Shown here: positions 27,601 through 36,000 of the stretch, in pieces | Layout of the letters: the number at the start of each line of letters is the position of its first letter | Position numbering within the stretch: position 1 is the first letter of the stretch | Notes under the pieces: model-generated | Seen by the model: the letters and a program-made list of their open reading frames with translations, nothing else | Told to the model about the DNA's origin: nothing | Database searches by the model: none | Translations under genes and position numbers: made by a program | NCBI GenBank assembly: GCA_018432925.1 | Contig: JAHDSC010000062.1 | Location: 1 to 64,000, forward strand | Length of the DNA: 64,000 nt | DNA from: Desulfobacterales bacterium | GTDB taxonomy: Bacteria > Desulfobacterota > Desulfobacteria > Desulfobacterales > JAHDSC01 | Reading direction: 5' to 3'

Positions 27601-30600
27601 TCGAAAAAAAGATTCTGCTCGGCGTTTCCGAAGACCACATACACTCGATCCGTGGATGAGACACCGGCCGTGGATTGGGTAAGGATATCGCCATAGTTGC
27701 CGAATGAGTCACCGGACTGCCCCCCCCTCATGCCGACAGATACCGCATCTGCTCTTCCTCTTGCCTGGATATCCGCCTCCCCGAAATTGAGGGACCAACG
27801 GGTAGCGTCGATGGCGCTGTTCGCCGCGACATCGATTGTACCCAGATTGATAATGGTGTCGCTTCCCCCGCCCAAGGTGTAGATATCGCCTATCAAGATT
27901 CCCCCGGAAGGAAGCGATTCTGCCAGGGTAAACGTTCCCGTTTCAGAATCAAATGCTTCCACGGTGGTGAGAAAACCGGCAGACGCGCCTGATTGGATAA
28001 GGACCGGCCGGCCGATGATTGCCGCCGGATCTTCCCCCTTGCGTGAGATATCGGTAAACGTGTTGGTACCCCCGTTACTGGAGTCCGAGACACATGCCCG
28101 GTCGCTCCCCTCGATGCCGACGGCATCCGCTCCGGATGCGATACGGGTATCCACATCGATATTTCCGCCGAGGGTGACGGTGACCGATTCAATCAAGTTG
28201 TTGGCCGAAACGGAGACCGAACCCGAATTCACGATCTCGTCATCGCCGCTGCCTCCCACCATTCCCTTTGCCCGGACCGAAGCGGTTGTAGAGGCATCCA
28301 CTGTCGTACGCCCTCCGACGGTTACGGTTACCTCGGTAATATCTGCCTCCTTGTCTCCGTAGTCATAGATGGTATATGTGGCGCCCGGGGACAGATCACA
28401 GGTGAGCGGGTCTCGTAAGGTTAACCGTCCGGTCAGCGGATCGAACGCCATGATCTGAGTAAAGAAATCCGGATTCTCTCCTCCAGAGATACGAATCCAC
28501 TTGCCTTCCAGTTCCTGGGCAGATTCCGTGACGAGTGATTGATCGACCAGTGTCCGTAATCCACTGCCCGCCTGTTCCGAAACAGTCGACGCAGTCTCCG
28601 GACCTCCGGCGAATACAAGTACGTTTCCTTCATTGTTGATGGTATCGTTACCTTCACCGCCCGTGAGGCCCGTCGCACCGGCGTTAAGCAGGATTCCCAC
28701 TTTTCCATCAACGTTTCCGCCGCTGCCGAAGGTTCGAGTCGCCGAAACGACACGAGGGGCGGCTTCCACGAAGACCGTGTCCGTATTCGCGATTTCATCG
28801 TCGCCGGCACCGGTGTCGACCCCGCTCGCATGGGCCAGGGCCAGAGTTCTGGCATCTGAGTAAGCCGGTCCCGAGCCGCTCACCGTGAGAGAATGAACGG
28901 TCACCGTCCCGCCTGCCTCGACGGTTACCAGGCTGGTGTTCATTATTTCGTCATTGCCTGATCCCGCCGTGATCCCCTTGGCGCAGCTGTCGGCGGCTGC
29001 GAAATTGGATGAAGCGGCCACGGTGTGTGCGTCACCAAAGATGGAATCCGCGAGGGCAATAGTAGTTGAACGCACGGTCGTATCGGCAGTCGCTGTTGCG
29101 TTGACAGCGCCATCGTTTTCGATGATATCATTTCCGGCATCGCCGCTGATCCCCGTTGCCGCGGCTTTACCCTGTGCTGAGGACGCAGTGAATGCAGCGG
29201 CATACGCATCTCCAAACGTGGAATCCGAAATGGACACTGAGGAAGATGCGACGATAAGTGTGCTTTCGGCGATTGAATCAAGATACCCCACGTTTTCGAT
29301 CATGTCGCTATCGCCTCCGCCCGTGATGCCTGTGGTGAATGCGGATCCCTCGGCACCGGCGGTCGCAAACGCAGCGCTTCTCGCGCTCCCGAACGTTGCG
29401 TCCGCATTGGAGTATGAGCTTGAGGATACCGTGCCGTCCGATGTGGCTGTCACCATAAGAGCGCCGTTGTTGATGATCACGTCCATACCGTCGCCGCCGT
29501 CCATTCCGGTGGATTCCATCCGCCTGACAGCCGAGGCATCGGATACGGCCTTGCTCGAGGCGCTCCCGAACGTGACGTCCGCATTCACATTAGAAGTTGC
29601 CGAAACCGAACCGGTGGAGGTGGCGTCCACAGTGATGAGGCCCGCGTTGGTGATCACGTCCATGCCGTCGCCGCCGTCAATTCCGGTGGCCTCCCCGGCC
29701 ACGTCGGCCGAGGCATCGGATACGCCCTTGCTGGATACACCGCCGAAGACCACGTCTGAATCTACATTCGATGTGGAAGTAACCGAGCCGTTGGCCGTGG
29801 CGGTTACCGTGAGGGTGTTACTGCTGGTTATCGTATCATTGTCGGCACCGCTTTCGATTCCTGTTGCATCGGCCCTCACCGTTGCGGAGGCATCGGATAC
29901 GGCCTTCCCGGCAGCTGAACCGAATGCGGTTATACTGTCGGCAGTGGAGGTCGATTCAGTGGTTGCCGAGGTAGTAGCGGCTACGGTAATCGGGCCATCG
30001 CTGATGATCACGTCCGCATCGGTCTCATTGGAATCCATGCCTGATTCTCCACCCCGTATGCCGATAGCGGCGGCAATTACATCGGTCGCGGCGCCCGCCA
30101 CGGATTCTCCCGAACTCGCTCCTGCAATATTGAACCCCGTGTTGGTTGCCGAGATGGCTTGGGTAGAAGCACCGGAATAAGCGTTCAGAGACATGGCCAC
30201 CGTACTGTGAATATAGTCGTCTCCCTCACCGCCGTCGATTCCAATAGCAAGAGAATCAGCGACTGTTTCCGTTTTTGCCCGCGCCTCCTGTACATTCACG
30301 CCGAGGCCAAGTCCGGTGACGGTCGAGGAACGCGACGAACCGGTCACAAAAGAATCCGCGGTGACGTCAAGCGTACCCCCGGCCGTGATGATGTCACCGC
30401 CAGTGCCGCCGTCAATGCCTCGTGCGATGGTCTCTGCTGTCGATGAACTGTCTGCCGAGGCCGACTGAAGTGCCGCTCCGACGGATAAGATGTTGTAGTT
30501 ACTCGCAGTGCTTACCGCCGTACTTTTCGAGCGTGCCTTGACGGCGATTGCGTTATCGGTCGTGATCTCATCGCCATCTCCACCGCCGTCGATTCCCGTG

Positions 30601-33600
30601 GCAAGCGATGTGGCGAGTGCGGAGGCATCGGACTCCGCTCCTCCTTCCGAGGCCCCCAACGTCAGGGAAACCGAGGTGGTTTCGCCTATGCCCACGGCTT
30701 CGGAACTCGAAAAAGCGTTGATAGGACCGGCGTTGAAGATCCGGTCTCCGCCTCGGCCGGTTTCTATACCGGCGACAGTCGTCATCGCCGTGGCTGAAGC
30801 GTCTGAGGAAGCATCACCGAAACTCCCGCCGATGGTGATCCCGATATCAATCGTTTCACTTGCTGCTCTGGCTTTGGCCATTGCATCCGTCTTTGCCGGA
30901 TCGGAAAAGTCACAGCCCACGGTAATGCTGCCGGTGTTGATGATGTCGTCATTGCCGGAACCGCCCCTGATGCCGGCGGCTGTCACAACCGCGGTAGCCG
31001 ACGTGTCTGAGGAAGACTCGCCCAGACTGGCTCCGGCGGTCACTGAGATATCTACGGTAGTGCTCCTGGAATCGGCATTTGCCATGCCTCCCGTCCCCAT
31101 GGGATCGCCTCCGACGGTAATGTCACCGGAGTTGATGATCCGGTCATCGCCCGACCCGCCGCTTATGCCGGCGGCTTCCGCCTCGGCCAGGGCGGAGGCG
31201 TCTGAGGAGGCTTCACTCATATTCAGCCCTGCGGCGATACCGACGGTCACGGTCGTGGATTCGGCCCCGGCATCGGCCATCAGGCCCATTGTTTCGAGCC
31301 CTCCGACGGTAATTGCCGCCGTATTGGTGATATCGTCGTCATCGCCACCACCTTCGATACCGGTGGCAATCGCACGGGCGGTGGCGGATGAGTCGCCCAC
31401 ACCGATCGTGTCGGCCGCTCCCGCTCCTATGGTAACGCCTACCGAAGTACTGTCGGATCGTGCCTCCGCTTTTGCGGTGGATTTGATTTCGCTGGCGTTG
31501 TCGATGGTGTCGTTTCCGAAACCGCCATCGATACCGGCCGAACAGGCAATGCTCGAAGCGGAAGATTCAGCCACTGCGGCACCGCTCGCCATACCCACGG
31601 CACCGGTTCCCTGGACCGAAACGCTTTCCGCGTCGGTAAGCGACCTGGCACACGTCGATATGGGGTTAGCCGAGGAAGTGATCGTATCGTCGCCTTCGCC
31701 GCCATATATGCCGATGCTCTGCGATATCGCCTCCGCGGAACTGTCGGCAACCGATTTGCCCTCCGCCAGGCCCTTCATGGCTCCGGCCAATCCTACACCG
31801 ACGGCGGTTGCCTGTGCATCCGCGAGAGAATTGATATCGATCTCACCTTCGTTGATGATGGCGTCATCATTTCCTCCGCCGTCGATCCCGGTCGACCGGG
31901 CAAGCGAGACGGAGCTAGAATCGCTCAATGCGGCTCCCTCGGCCTCACCCTCCGCAGCCACCGTTATTCCCACGGTAACCGCGACGGTGTCTGTGTCGGC
32001 ATGAGCGGCAGCCGATATCTTTCCCCGGTTGGTAATCTCATCCATGCCGTCATCGCCGCTGATCCCGGTTGCCTCGGCTTCGGCCGTGGTAGTGGCTTTG
32101 CTCAGCGCTTCTCCACCGGCCTGGCCCCGCAAGGTCCCCGCGACCGTTACGGAGACCGCCGTACTGGTCGCATCCGCATCCGAAAAGAGTCGGATCAGAC
32201 CGCTGTTGTCGATGATGTCGTCGTCATCACCGCCCTCAATACCCGTAGCCTCGGAATTCGCCGTTGTGGAGACGTCACTCAGAGACGATCCTTCGGCTGT
32301 GCCATTGAGGCCAACAGTAACTTCTGCGGCAACTGCCACCCCCTCGGCATGAGAATCCACGTCTGCTGTAATGCCGGCCGTGTTGGTGATAATATCCGAA
32401 CCGCCTGCACCGTCGATCCCGGTTGCCTCGGCTCCGGCCGTGGTAATGGCTTTGCTCAGTGCCTGCCCCTCTGACGAGCCGTTGAGGTTGCCGGTGATGT
32501 CCAGTGAAGCGGCAACCCCTATCGCTTTTGCATCGACTTCATCTTCCCCGAGTTCCTGTTTCATCAGGATGATGGCTCCTTCATTGGAGATGATGTCGTT
32601 TCCTTCACCCCCGTCGATACCGATGGCTGTCGAAAGAGCCGTTGCGCCGGCGTCGCTCATCGACGATCCTTCCGATTCGCCGACCATGTTGCCTGATACA
32701 TTTAAAGATGCCGCGATACCGTCCGCACTCGATGACGGCAAAAGTTTTATGATCCCGCTATTGGCAATGTCGTCATTATCTCCGCCACCATCGATTCCGG
32801 TTGCCTCGGCTTCGGCCAGGACCGTGGCATTACTCGCAGCGGTACCCGTGACGTCGCCGGCGGCAACCCCCTTGATGGCCACGTTTCCCGAAACATTCAG
32901 GCTCGCAGAGACACCTAGGGCACTCGCATCGACTTCGTCGACTCCCGTATCCTGATCCATCAGGGTGATGTTGCCGCTGTTGCGGATCTTGTCCTTCCCG
33001 CCGTCACCTTCGATACCGGTGGCAATCGCCCGGGCGGCCACGCCGGTGTTGCTCGCCGCAGAGCCGGAAACGTCCGCGGTTGATGCGCCTTTGAAACTGA
33101 GTGCGGCTGAGACATTGAGTTCTGCCGTCACCCCCGTGGCATCTGCTGTCGAGAGAAGGCGAATATCTCCTTCATTGTCGATCTGGTCATCACCCAGACC
33201 CCCATCAAGTCCCAGCGCCGTTGCCCGGGCGGTTACACTGCTGTCGCCGATCGCCCCGCCTTCTATGTCCGCCTGTGCATTTCCATTGATGGCGAGAACC
33301 GAGGTAAAATTCAAGCCGGCGGCCACACCTGTCGCGGAGGAACCCGCCTCAAGCCCGACAATGTCTCCCGTATTGATGATCGTATCATTTCCTTCACCGG
33401 CCGCGATTCCAACAGCAAGCGAGTCCGCCCTCACATCGGCCTTGCTTACGGCTTTACCCGTGGCGTTCACCTTTGCATCATCCTTGAATGACACACCCGC
33501 CGTGGTGCTGAGGGACGCCGCAACTCCGGTTACATCGGATTTCGCCGATAGCGAAGCGATGTCCCCCTCGTTGATAATCGTGTCACGGCCTTCACCACCG

Positions 33601-35666
33601 TCAATCCCCACGGCCGCTACTTCCGCCGTGACGCTGGTGTCGCTCAAGGCCGCTCCTGAGATATCCCCTTCGTTTTCACCCTTGAAAGCAACGGATCCGG
33701 CAATATCCAGGGAAGCGGCTACGCCTGTCGCGGTTGAGTCCGATGTAAGATTGATGAAGTCGCCGGTGTTGGTGATCTCGTCATCCCCCGCGCCACCCTC
33801 GATAGCAACGGTAACGGCCTGGGCGGTGACCTTGGCGTCACTGATTGCCGCACCCGAGACATCCACATTTGCGCCTCCTTGAACAGCCAATCCCGCCGCC
33901 ACATTCAGGGAAGCCGCTACCCCCGTGGCGTCCGATTCCGCCCGCAGGAGATTGAAGTTGCCGTCGTTTACGATGATATCGTTTCCATCGCCACCGTCAA
34001 TTCCTTTGGCTCCTGAATACGATGCCGTATCGGCATCGCTCAGTGCCGTTCCCTCGACTTCTCCGGATACGTCACCCTTAAAAGCAACGCTTCCGGCGAT
34101 ATCGAGGGAAGCCGATACTCCGGTAGCGTCTGAATTGCTTAGGACTGCAACGAAGTTGCTCGTGTTGCCGATGATGTCGTTTCCCGCATCGCCTTCGATT
34201 GCCGTAGCCGCAGCCATGGCCGTCACACTGCTATCGCTGAGGGCCTGTCCCGCGGCATTGCCTTCCGAGTCACCCTTGAATGATCCTGTGGCAGCAATAT
34301 TCAGAGAAGCCGATACTCCCGTGGCATTCGCTTCCGCCTGAAAAAGGTCGAGGCCGCCCTCGTTGTTGATGGTATCGTTACCGTCACCACCGACCATTCC
34401 CGTGACCGTTGCCGCCGATTTGACATGGGTGTCACTCGCCGCTTTACCCTCGACGTCACCGGTCGCTTTCCCTTCGAAAGTGGCGGACCCGGCTATATCC
34501 AGTCCGGCGGCGACCCCGACGGCATCCGATTGGGCAACAAGGCGGATGGCTCCACCATTGCCGATATCGTCCGCGTCGCCCCCGCCGTCTATCCCGGTAG
34601 CCACGGACGCAGCCGTTACGCCGGCGTCACTCAGTGCGGCGCCGGTGGCGTTTCCTCCTTCTTTGATAGACAGACCAACATTCAAATCCGCACTGACGGC
34701 AGTTGCATCTGAACCAACTGCCGCAAAAATGCCGCCGTAGTTGGTGATTGTATCGCTTCCAAGTCCGCCTTCAATCCCGATGGCCGTAGCATTCGCTACG
34801 GCACTGGAGTCGCTGAGTGCGGAACCCTCCGATTCGCCTTCCAGCGTTCCCGCAACCTCCAGACCGACACTCACCGCCGTTGCACTCGCATCAACCGCAT
34901 CGTCGCCGGCCCCATTCATCAAGGTGATTGTGCCTTCATTGACAATCGTATCGTCACCGGCCCCACCATCGATTCCGGTGGCCGTTGCATCGGCCGTCAC
35001 GCTCGCGTCACTTACCGCCTTGCCTTGCACATCGCCTTTCATCGTTCCGGCCACATCCAGGGAGACCGCCGCACCGGTCGCCTCGGAGGATGAAAAAAGC
35101 GTGATGGCACCACGGTTGTCAATATCGTCGCTGTCATCACCTCCGTCAATCCCGGTGGCCATGGACGCAGCCGTTACGCCGGCGTCACTCAATGCCCCAC
35201 CTTCGGCTGTGCCCTCCGCGGTAATTCCGATGTCCACACTCACTCCGACAGCGGTTATATCCGCCGCGGCATTCGCAACGATTTCCCCAAAATTGATTAT
35301 TCCATCGGTTCCGGCCCCCCCGCTGATCCCCGTTGCTTCCGCACTCGCCGAAACCCCGGAGTCACTCAAAGCGGTTCCCGAAGCGTCTCCTGCTACGGCG
35401 CCATCAATGATCCAAGAAACCCCAAGTGCTTCGTCGGATATGTAATCTTCCGCATGGATCGATGCCCAACCTTCTATCATGATAATATCGTTACCCGCAC
35501 CTCCGATGATCCCGTCGCAGTTAAAATCCAAGGTGATGACATCATCTCCTGGTGTGCCGTAAATCGTGTCGGCATGTACCGTCACTTGAGTAACGGGAAA
35601 AATGGTAAAAAGAGAAGTAAAAACCACCAGGACAGATGCGATCAGCAAGACGTGGCGGCGACACAT
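24681..35666 (-). CDS. Giant repeat-rich autotransporter adhesin (3,661 residues)
   Basis: A very large type V secreted protein. The signal peptide spans residues 1 to about 32 (VLLIASVLVVFTSLFTIFPVTQ, then VHA). The passenger (about 40-3060) is built of about 45 solenoid-like units of 55-75 residues. Each has a block such as ATGIDGGAGDDTIVNEG, which resembles a single RTX calcium loop (GGxGxDxI), followed by Ala/Val/Gly/Asp/Ser strands. Three inserts of about 75-85 residues interrupt it. A junction region (about 3150-3360) leads to the C-terminal beta barrel (about 3375-3661), which ends in an aromatic residue (MYRF) as barrel proteins do. Secretion would use Sec and then BAM, with bamD nearby. 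AGGGAGGAAAACGAT before ATG 35666 fixes the start; the frame is open to 35909 through the riboswitch. The passenger is acidic and almost free of Cys. Adhesion is inferred from architecture and from the c-di-GMP riboswitch. Confidence 0.9.
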   Translation of the reverse strand: MCRRHVLLIASVLVVFTSLFTIFPVTQVTVHADTIYGTPGDDVITLDFNCDGIIGGAGNDIIMIEGWASIHAEDYISDEALGVSWIIDGAVAGDASGTALSDSGVSASAEATGISGGAGTDGIINFGEIVANAAADITAVGVSVDIGITAEGTAEGGALSDAGVTAASMATGIDGGDDSDDIDNRGAITLFSSSEATGAAVSLDVAGTMKGDVQGKAVSDASVTADATATGIDGGAGDDTIVNEGTITLMNGAGDDAVDASATAVSVGLEVAGTLEGESEGSALSDSSAVANATAIGIEGGLGSDTITNYGGIFAAVGSDATAVSADLNVGLSIKEGGNATGAALSDAGVTAASVATGIDGGGDADDIGNGGAIRLVAQSDAVGVAAGLDIAGSATFEGKATGDVEGKAASDTHVKSAATVTGMVGGDGNDTINNEGGLDLFQAEANATGVSASLNIAATGSFKGDSEGNAAGQALSDSSVTAMAAATAIEGDAGNDIIGNTSNFVAVLSNSDATGVSASLDIAGSVAFKGDVSGEVEGTALSDADTASYSGAKGIDGGDGNDIIVNDGNFNLLRAESDATGVAASLNVAAGLAVQGGANVDVSGAAISDAKVTAQAVTVAIEGGAGDDEITNTGDFINLTSDSTATGVAASLDIAGSVAFKGENEGDISGAALSDTSVTAEVAAVGIDGGEGRDTIINEGDIASLSAKSDVTGVAASLSTTAGVSFKDDAKVNATGKAVSKADVRADSLAVGIAAGEGNDTIINTGDIVGLEAGSSATGVAAGLNFTSVLAINGNAQADIEGGAIGDSSVTARATALGLDGGLGDDQIDNEGDIRLLSTADATGVTAELNVSAALSFKGASTADVSGSAASNTGVAARAIATGIEGDGGKDKIRNSGNITLMDQDTGVDEVDASALGVSASLNVSGNVAIKGVAAGDVTGTAASNATVLAEAEATGIDGGGDNDDIANSGIIKLLPSSSADGIAASLNVSGNMVGESEGSSMSDAGATALSTAIGIDGGEGNDIISNEGAIILMKQELGEDEVDAKAIGVAASLDITGNLNGSSEGQALSKAITTAGAEATGIDGAGGSDIITNTAGITADVDSHAEGVAVAAEVTVGLNGTAEGSSLSDVSTTANSEATGIEGGDDDDIIDNSGLIRLFSDADATSTAVSVTVAGTLRGQAGGEALSKATTTAEAEATGISGDDGMDEITNRGKISAAAHADTDTVAVTVGITVAAEGEAEGAALSDSSSVSLARSTGIDGGGNDDAIINEGEIDINSLADAQATAVGVGLAGAMKGLAEGKSVADSSAEAISQSIGIYGGEGDDTITSSANPISTCARSLTDAESVSVQGTGAVGMASGAAVAESSASSIACSAGIDGGFGNDTIDNASEIKSTAKAEARSDSTSVGVTIGAGAADTIGVGDSSATARAIATGIEGGGDDDDITNTAAITVGGLETMGLMADAGAESTTVTVGIAAGLNMSEASSDASALAEAEAAGISGGSGDDRIINSGDITVGGDPMGTGGMANADSRSTTVDISVTAGASLGESSSDTSATAVVTAAGIRGGSGNDDIINTGSITVGCDFSDPAKTDAMAKARAASETIDIGITIGGSFGDASSDASATAMTTVAGIETGRGGDRIFNAGPINAFSSSEAVGIGETTSVSLTLGASEGGAESDASALATSLATGIDGGGDGDEITTDNAIAVKARSKSTAVSTASNYNILSVGAALQSASADSSSTAETIARGIDGGTGGDIITAGGTLDVTADSFVTGSSRSSTVTGLGLGVNVQEARAKTETVADSLAIGIDGGEGDDYIHSTVAMSLNAYSGASTQAISATNTGFNIAGASSGESVAGAATDVIAAAIGIRGGESGMDSNETDADVIISDGPITVAATTSATTESTSTADSITAFGSAAGKAVSDASATVRADATGIESGADNDTITSSNTLTVTATANGSVTSTSNVDSDVVFGGVSSKGVSDASADVAGEATGIDGGDGMDVITNAGLITVDATSTGSVSATSNVNADVTFGSASSKAVSDASAVRRMESTGMDGGDGMDVIINNGALMVTATSDGTVSSSSYSNADATFGSARSAAFATAGAEGSAFTTGITGGGDSDMIENVGYLDSIAESTLIVASSSVSISDSTFGDAYAAAFTASSAQGKAAATGISGDAGNDIIENDGAVNATATADTTVRSTTIALADSIFGDAHTVAASSNFAAADSCAKGITAGSGNDEIMNTSLVTVEAGGTVTVHSLTVSGSGPAYSDARTLALAHASGVDTGAGDDEIANTDTVFVEAAPRVVSATRTFGSGGNVDGKVGILLNAGATGLTGGEGNDTINNEGNVLVFAGGPETASTVSEQAGSGLRTLVDQSLVTESAQELEGKWIRISGGENPDFFTQIMAFDPLTGRLTLRDPLTCDLSPGATYTIYDYGDKEADITEVTVTVGGRTTVDASTTASVRAKGMVGGSGDDEIVNSGSVSVSANNLIESVTVTLGGNIDVDTRIASGADAVGIEGSDRACVSDSSNGGTNTFTDISRKGEDPAAIIGRPVLIQSGASAGFLTTVEAFDSETGTFTLAESLPSGGILIGDIYTLGGGSDTIINLGTIDVAANSAIDATRWSLNFGEADIQARGRADAVSVGMRGGQSGDSFGNYGDILTQSTAGVSSTDRVYVVFGNAEQNLFFEASSDSLGVDMGSGDDEFFNAEEGSIHAEAVSTADVDGVTAVFFSSTTNSVDAIADAIAWSLDLGQGNNVAFNAGDLLVSSQSTVAATAAAEYDRSETDADADAIAQAYGWGVQAGDEEDHVFNSGIIRVEASADSTSYARGAVIGSPDDTSTVTGDSASGSTTFVDASLIGQPSGNVVGKWVRFLTGDNADFYTRIEAFDSGTGTITLTQGLPGDLKALEVDDEGEVITPADQYTFSAARDGSSSAVATAVAKGIELGNGNAIVENSGQLVVKASADADTTAASYCGAAAAEAEARAEAGGIVTGDGNDVVRNEGTIRVEAEAVTSASGSSVRQSFTATAAGIDTGGGDDTIRNDGSIITTVSSNDADPVPGIGITSGDGNDEVILGDGSLVDGSIDLGIDDDSLMFIGGAGVTRAVDAGTGTDDLIFDGEGAVDVDLLAFETATKQGAGTFTLADLTTMHRITVHQGTLAINDGYGDGYRFADDGLFEIRINGDGTHGKLVFAGDTDLGGTLRVFRGPGVYINGITFDVLEAGNYMEGDRFSAELLPEPTALLSFGTNYLEDDTSDIVEVEVQAKSFTTVATNDVELKIARYLDQIAPSATGDLSLVLGEIQLLSGDEFSEAFSSLSPDLYDKGAQVTFANVRNYVQVLQQRMNHVRESSSPVESGSDHPLLAYNGSDAELGRFLSVRERTSEPRRYDLWLQGFRQWGDQDGDVAHTGYDYWMGGATLGLDYLLTDWLLAGINIGYSYTDINLDSNRGDGDIRSTYGSLYGMFFKDRFYAEGALTCGVNDYNNDRVIQIGGIRRNANSDYDGNVWSAFLGAGYTVPLNAWMLRFFGSLQYARLEEESFEESGADDLNLRIGDRQTDFLVSELGLRLSREFSTQNGRFLPEVSVGWKYDYDIDDQIITTSFAGSPNVAFRIEGQDAEQNALVLGAGLSFQHKGGLGTSLRYNGELRDDYCAHGIIGEIMYRF
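26440..35560 (-). repeat. About 45 tandem 55-75-codon repeats in the autotransporter passenger
   Basis: The repeat hallmark is A-T/V/I-G-I-D/E/S-G-G-x-G-x-D-x-I-x-N-x-G, seen about 45 times from the N-terminus to about residue 3060. It is accompanied by variants of ALSDSSVTA and VAASLDIAGS. Neighbouring units are similar enough at the DNA level (for example the two units near 29,470-29,710) to allow recombination and array-length change. The repeats also generate long antisense frames that are not genes. Confidence 0.85.
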
Positions 35667-35741
35667 ATCGTTTTCCTCCCTTTGCTTCAAAAAGGCGGGG
35701 TTCGGGGAATCTTCCCTTCCCTGGTTTGAAATACACGGCAT

Positions 35742-35780
35742 GAAAAAAGCCGGGTCACCTTTAACTTCGGCAACCCGGCT
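35742..35780 (-). terminator. Riboswitch expression-platform terminator
   Basis: A perfect 8-bp stem: minus-strand AGCCGGGT (35780-35773) pairs with ACCCGGCT (35755-35748) and is followed by TTTTTC. The 5' arm lies inside the c-di-GMP aptamer, so aptamer and terminator are mutually exclusive. The autotransporter start is about 75 bases further on. Confidence 0.85.
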
Positions 35781-35841
35781 GTCTGCTTCCAGACCCATGG
35801 CTTTCCGTCCCACCCTCGCGGATGGTTTGGTTTTATCGAAG
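35765..35841 (-). ncRNA. c-di-GMP-I (GEMM) riboswitch
   Basis: Read on the minus strand, the aptamer has a closing stem CTTCG (35841-35837)/CGAAG (35769-35765), then AAACCATCC with a GCGA tetraloop and GGGTGGGACGGAAAGCC. A second hairpin GGGTCT/AGAC follows, then CCGGGTTGCCGAAG. This is the GEMM-I layout, including the GNRA loop and the GGGAC-AAAGCC joining segment. One base differs from the common form (GGACGG where GGACGC is usual). Ligand binding should keep the terminator at 35742-35780 from forming, so c-di-GMP is predicted to switch the autotransporter on. Confidence 0.88.
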
Positions 35842-35852
35842 CATAAGAAACG

Positions 35853-36000
35853 CAAAAAGCCCCGAACGGAGCGGTCAGACACTCCGTCGAGGCTTATTGG
35901 GTACAACATCGGGATAAAACATTATCCCTCGGTAAGCTATATGCTGGAAACCGGACCAATTGGTAAACCGGGTCCGGACCATGTTATGCAGGTTCAGCAA
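35853..36000 (-). ncRNA. Unidentified structured leader RNA upstream of the c-di-GMP riboswitch
   Basis: The minus-strand RNA has several strong hairpins in a row. The palindromes GGTCCGGACC (35971-35980) and ACCAATTGGT (35955-35964) can also pair as CCGGACC/GGTCCGG. GGGATAA/TTATCCC (35911-35928) comes next. A 9+5-bp stem AAGCCTCGACGGAG/CTCCGTTCGGGGCTT follows and runs into TTTTTGCG (about 35853-35896), a terminator-like end. There is too little room between that hairpin and the GEMM aptamer for a separate promoter, so this may be an extra attenuator in the same leader. No known riboswitch class was recognised. Confidence 0.5.

Noticed and set aside
28936-32004. Long + strand frames (414 and 498 codons) opposite the autotransporter gene
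   Set aside because: They lie antisense to the GC-rich repeats and have low-complexity Ser/Ala/Pro/Val composition that mirrors the repeat units. No ribosome-binding site or domain.
26440-35560. CRISPR-like impression from regularly recurring short motifs
   Set aside because: The repeats are in-frame codon repeats of one protein, with diverged copies and no constant repeat/spacer lengths.
24681-35666. Type I-secreted RTX toxin interpretation
   Set aside because: There is an N-terminal signal peptide and a C-terminal beta barrel ending in an aromatic residue, and no HlyB/HlyD-type genes. It is a type V protein.
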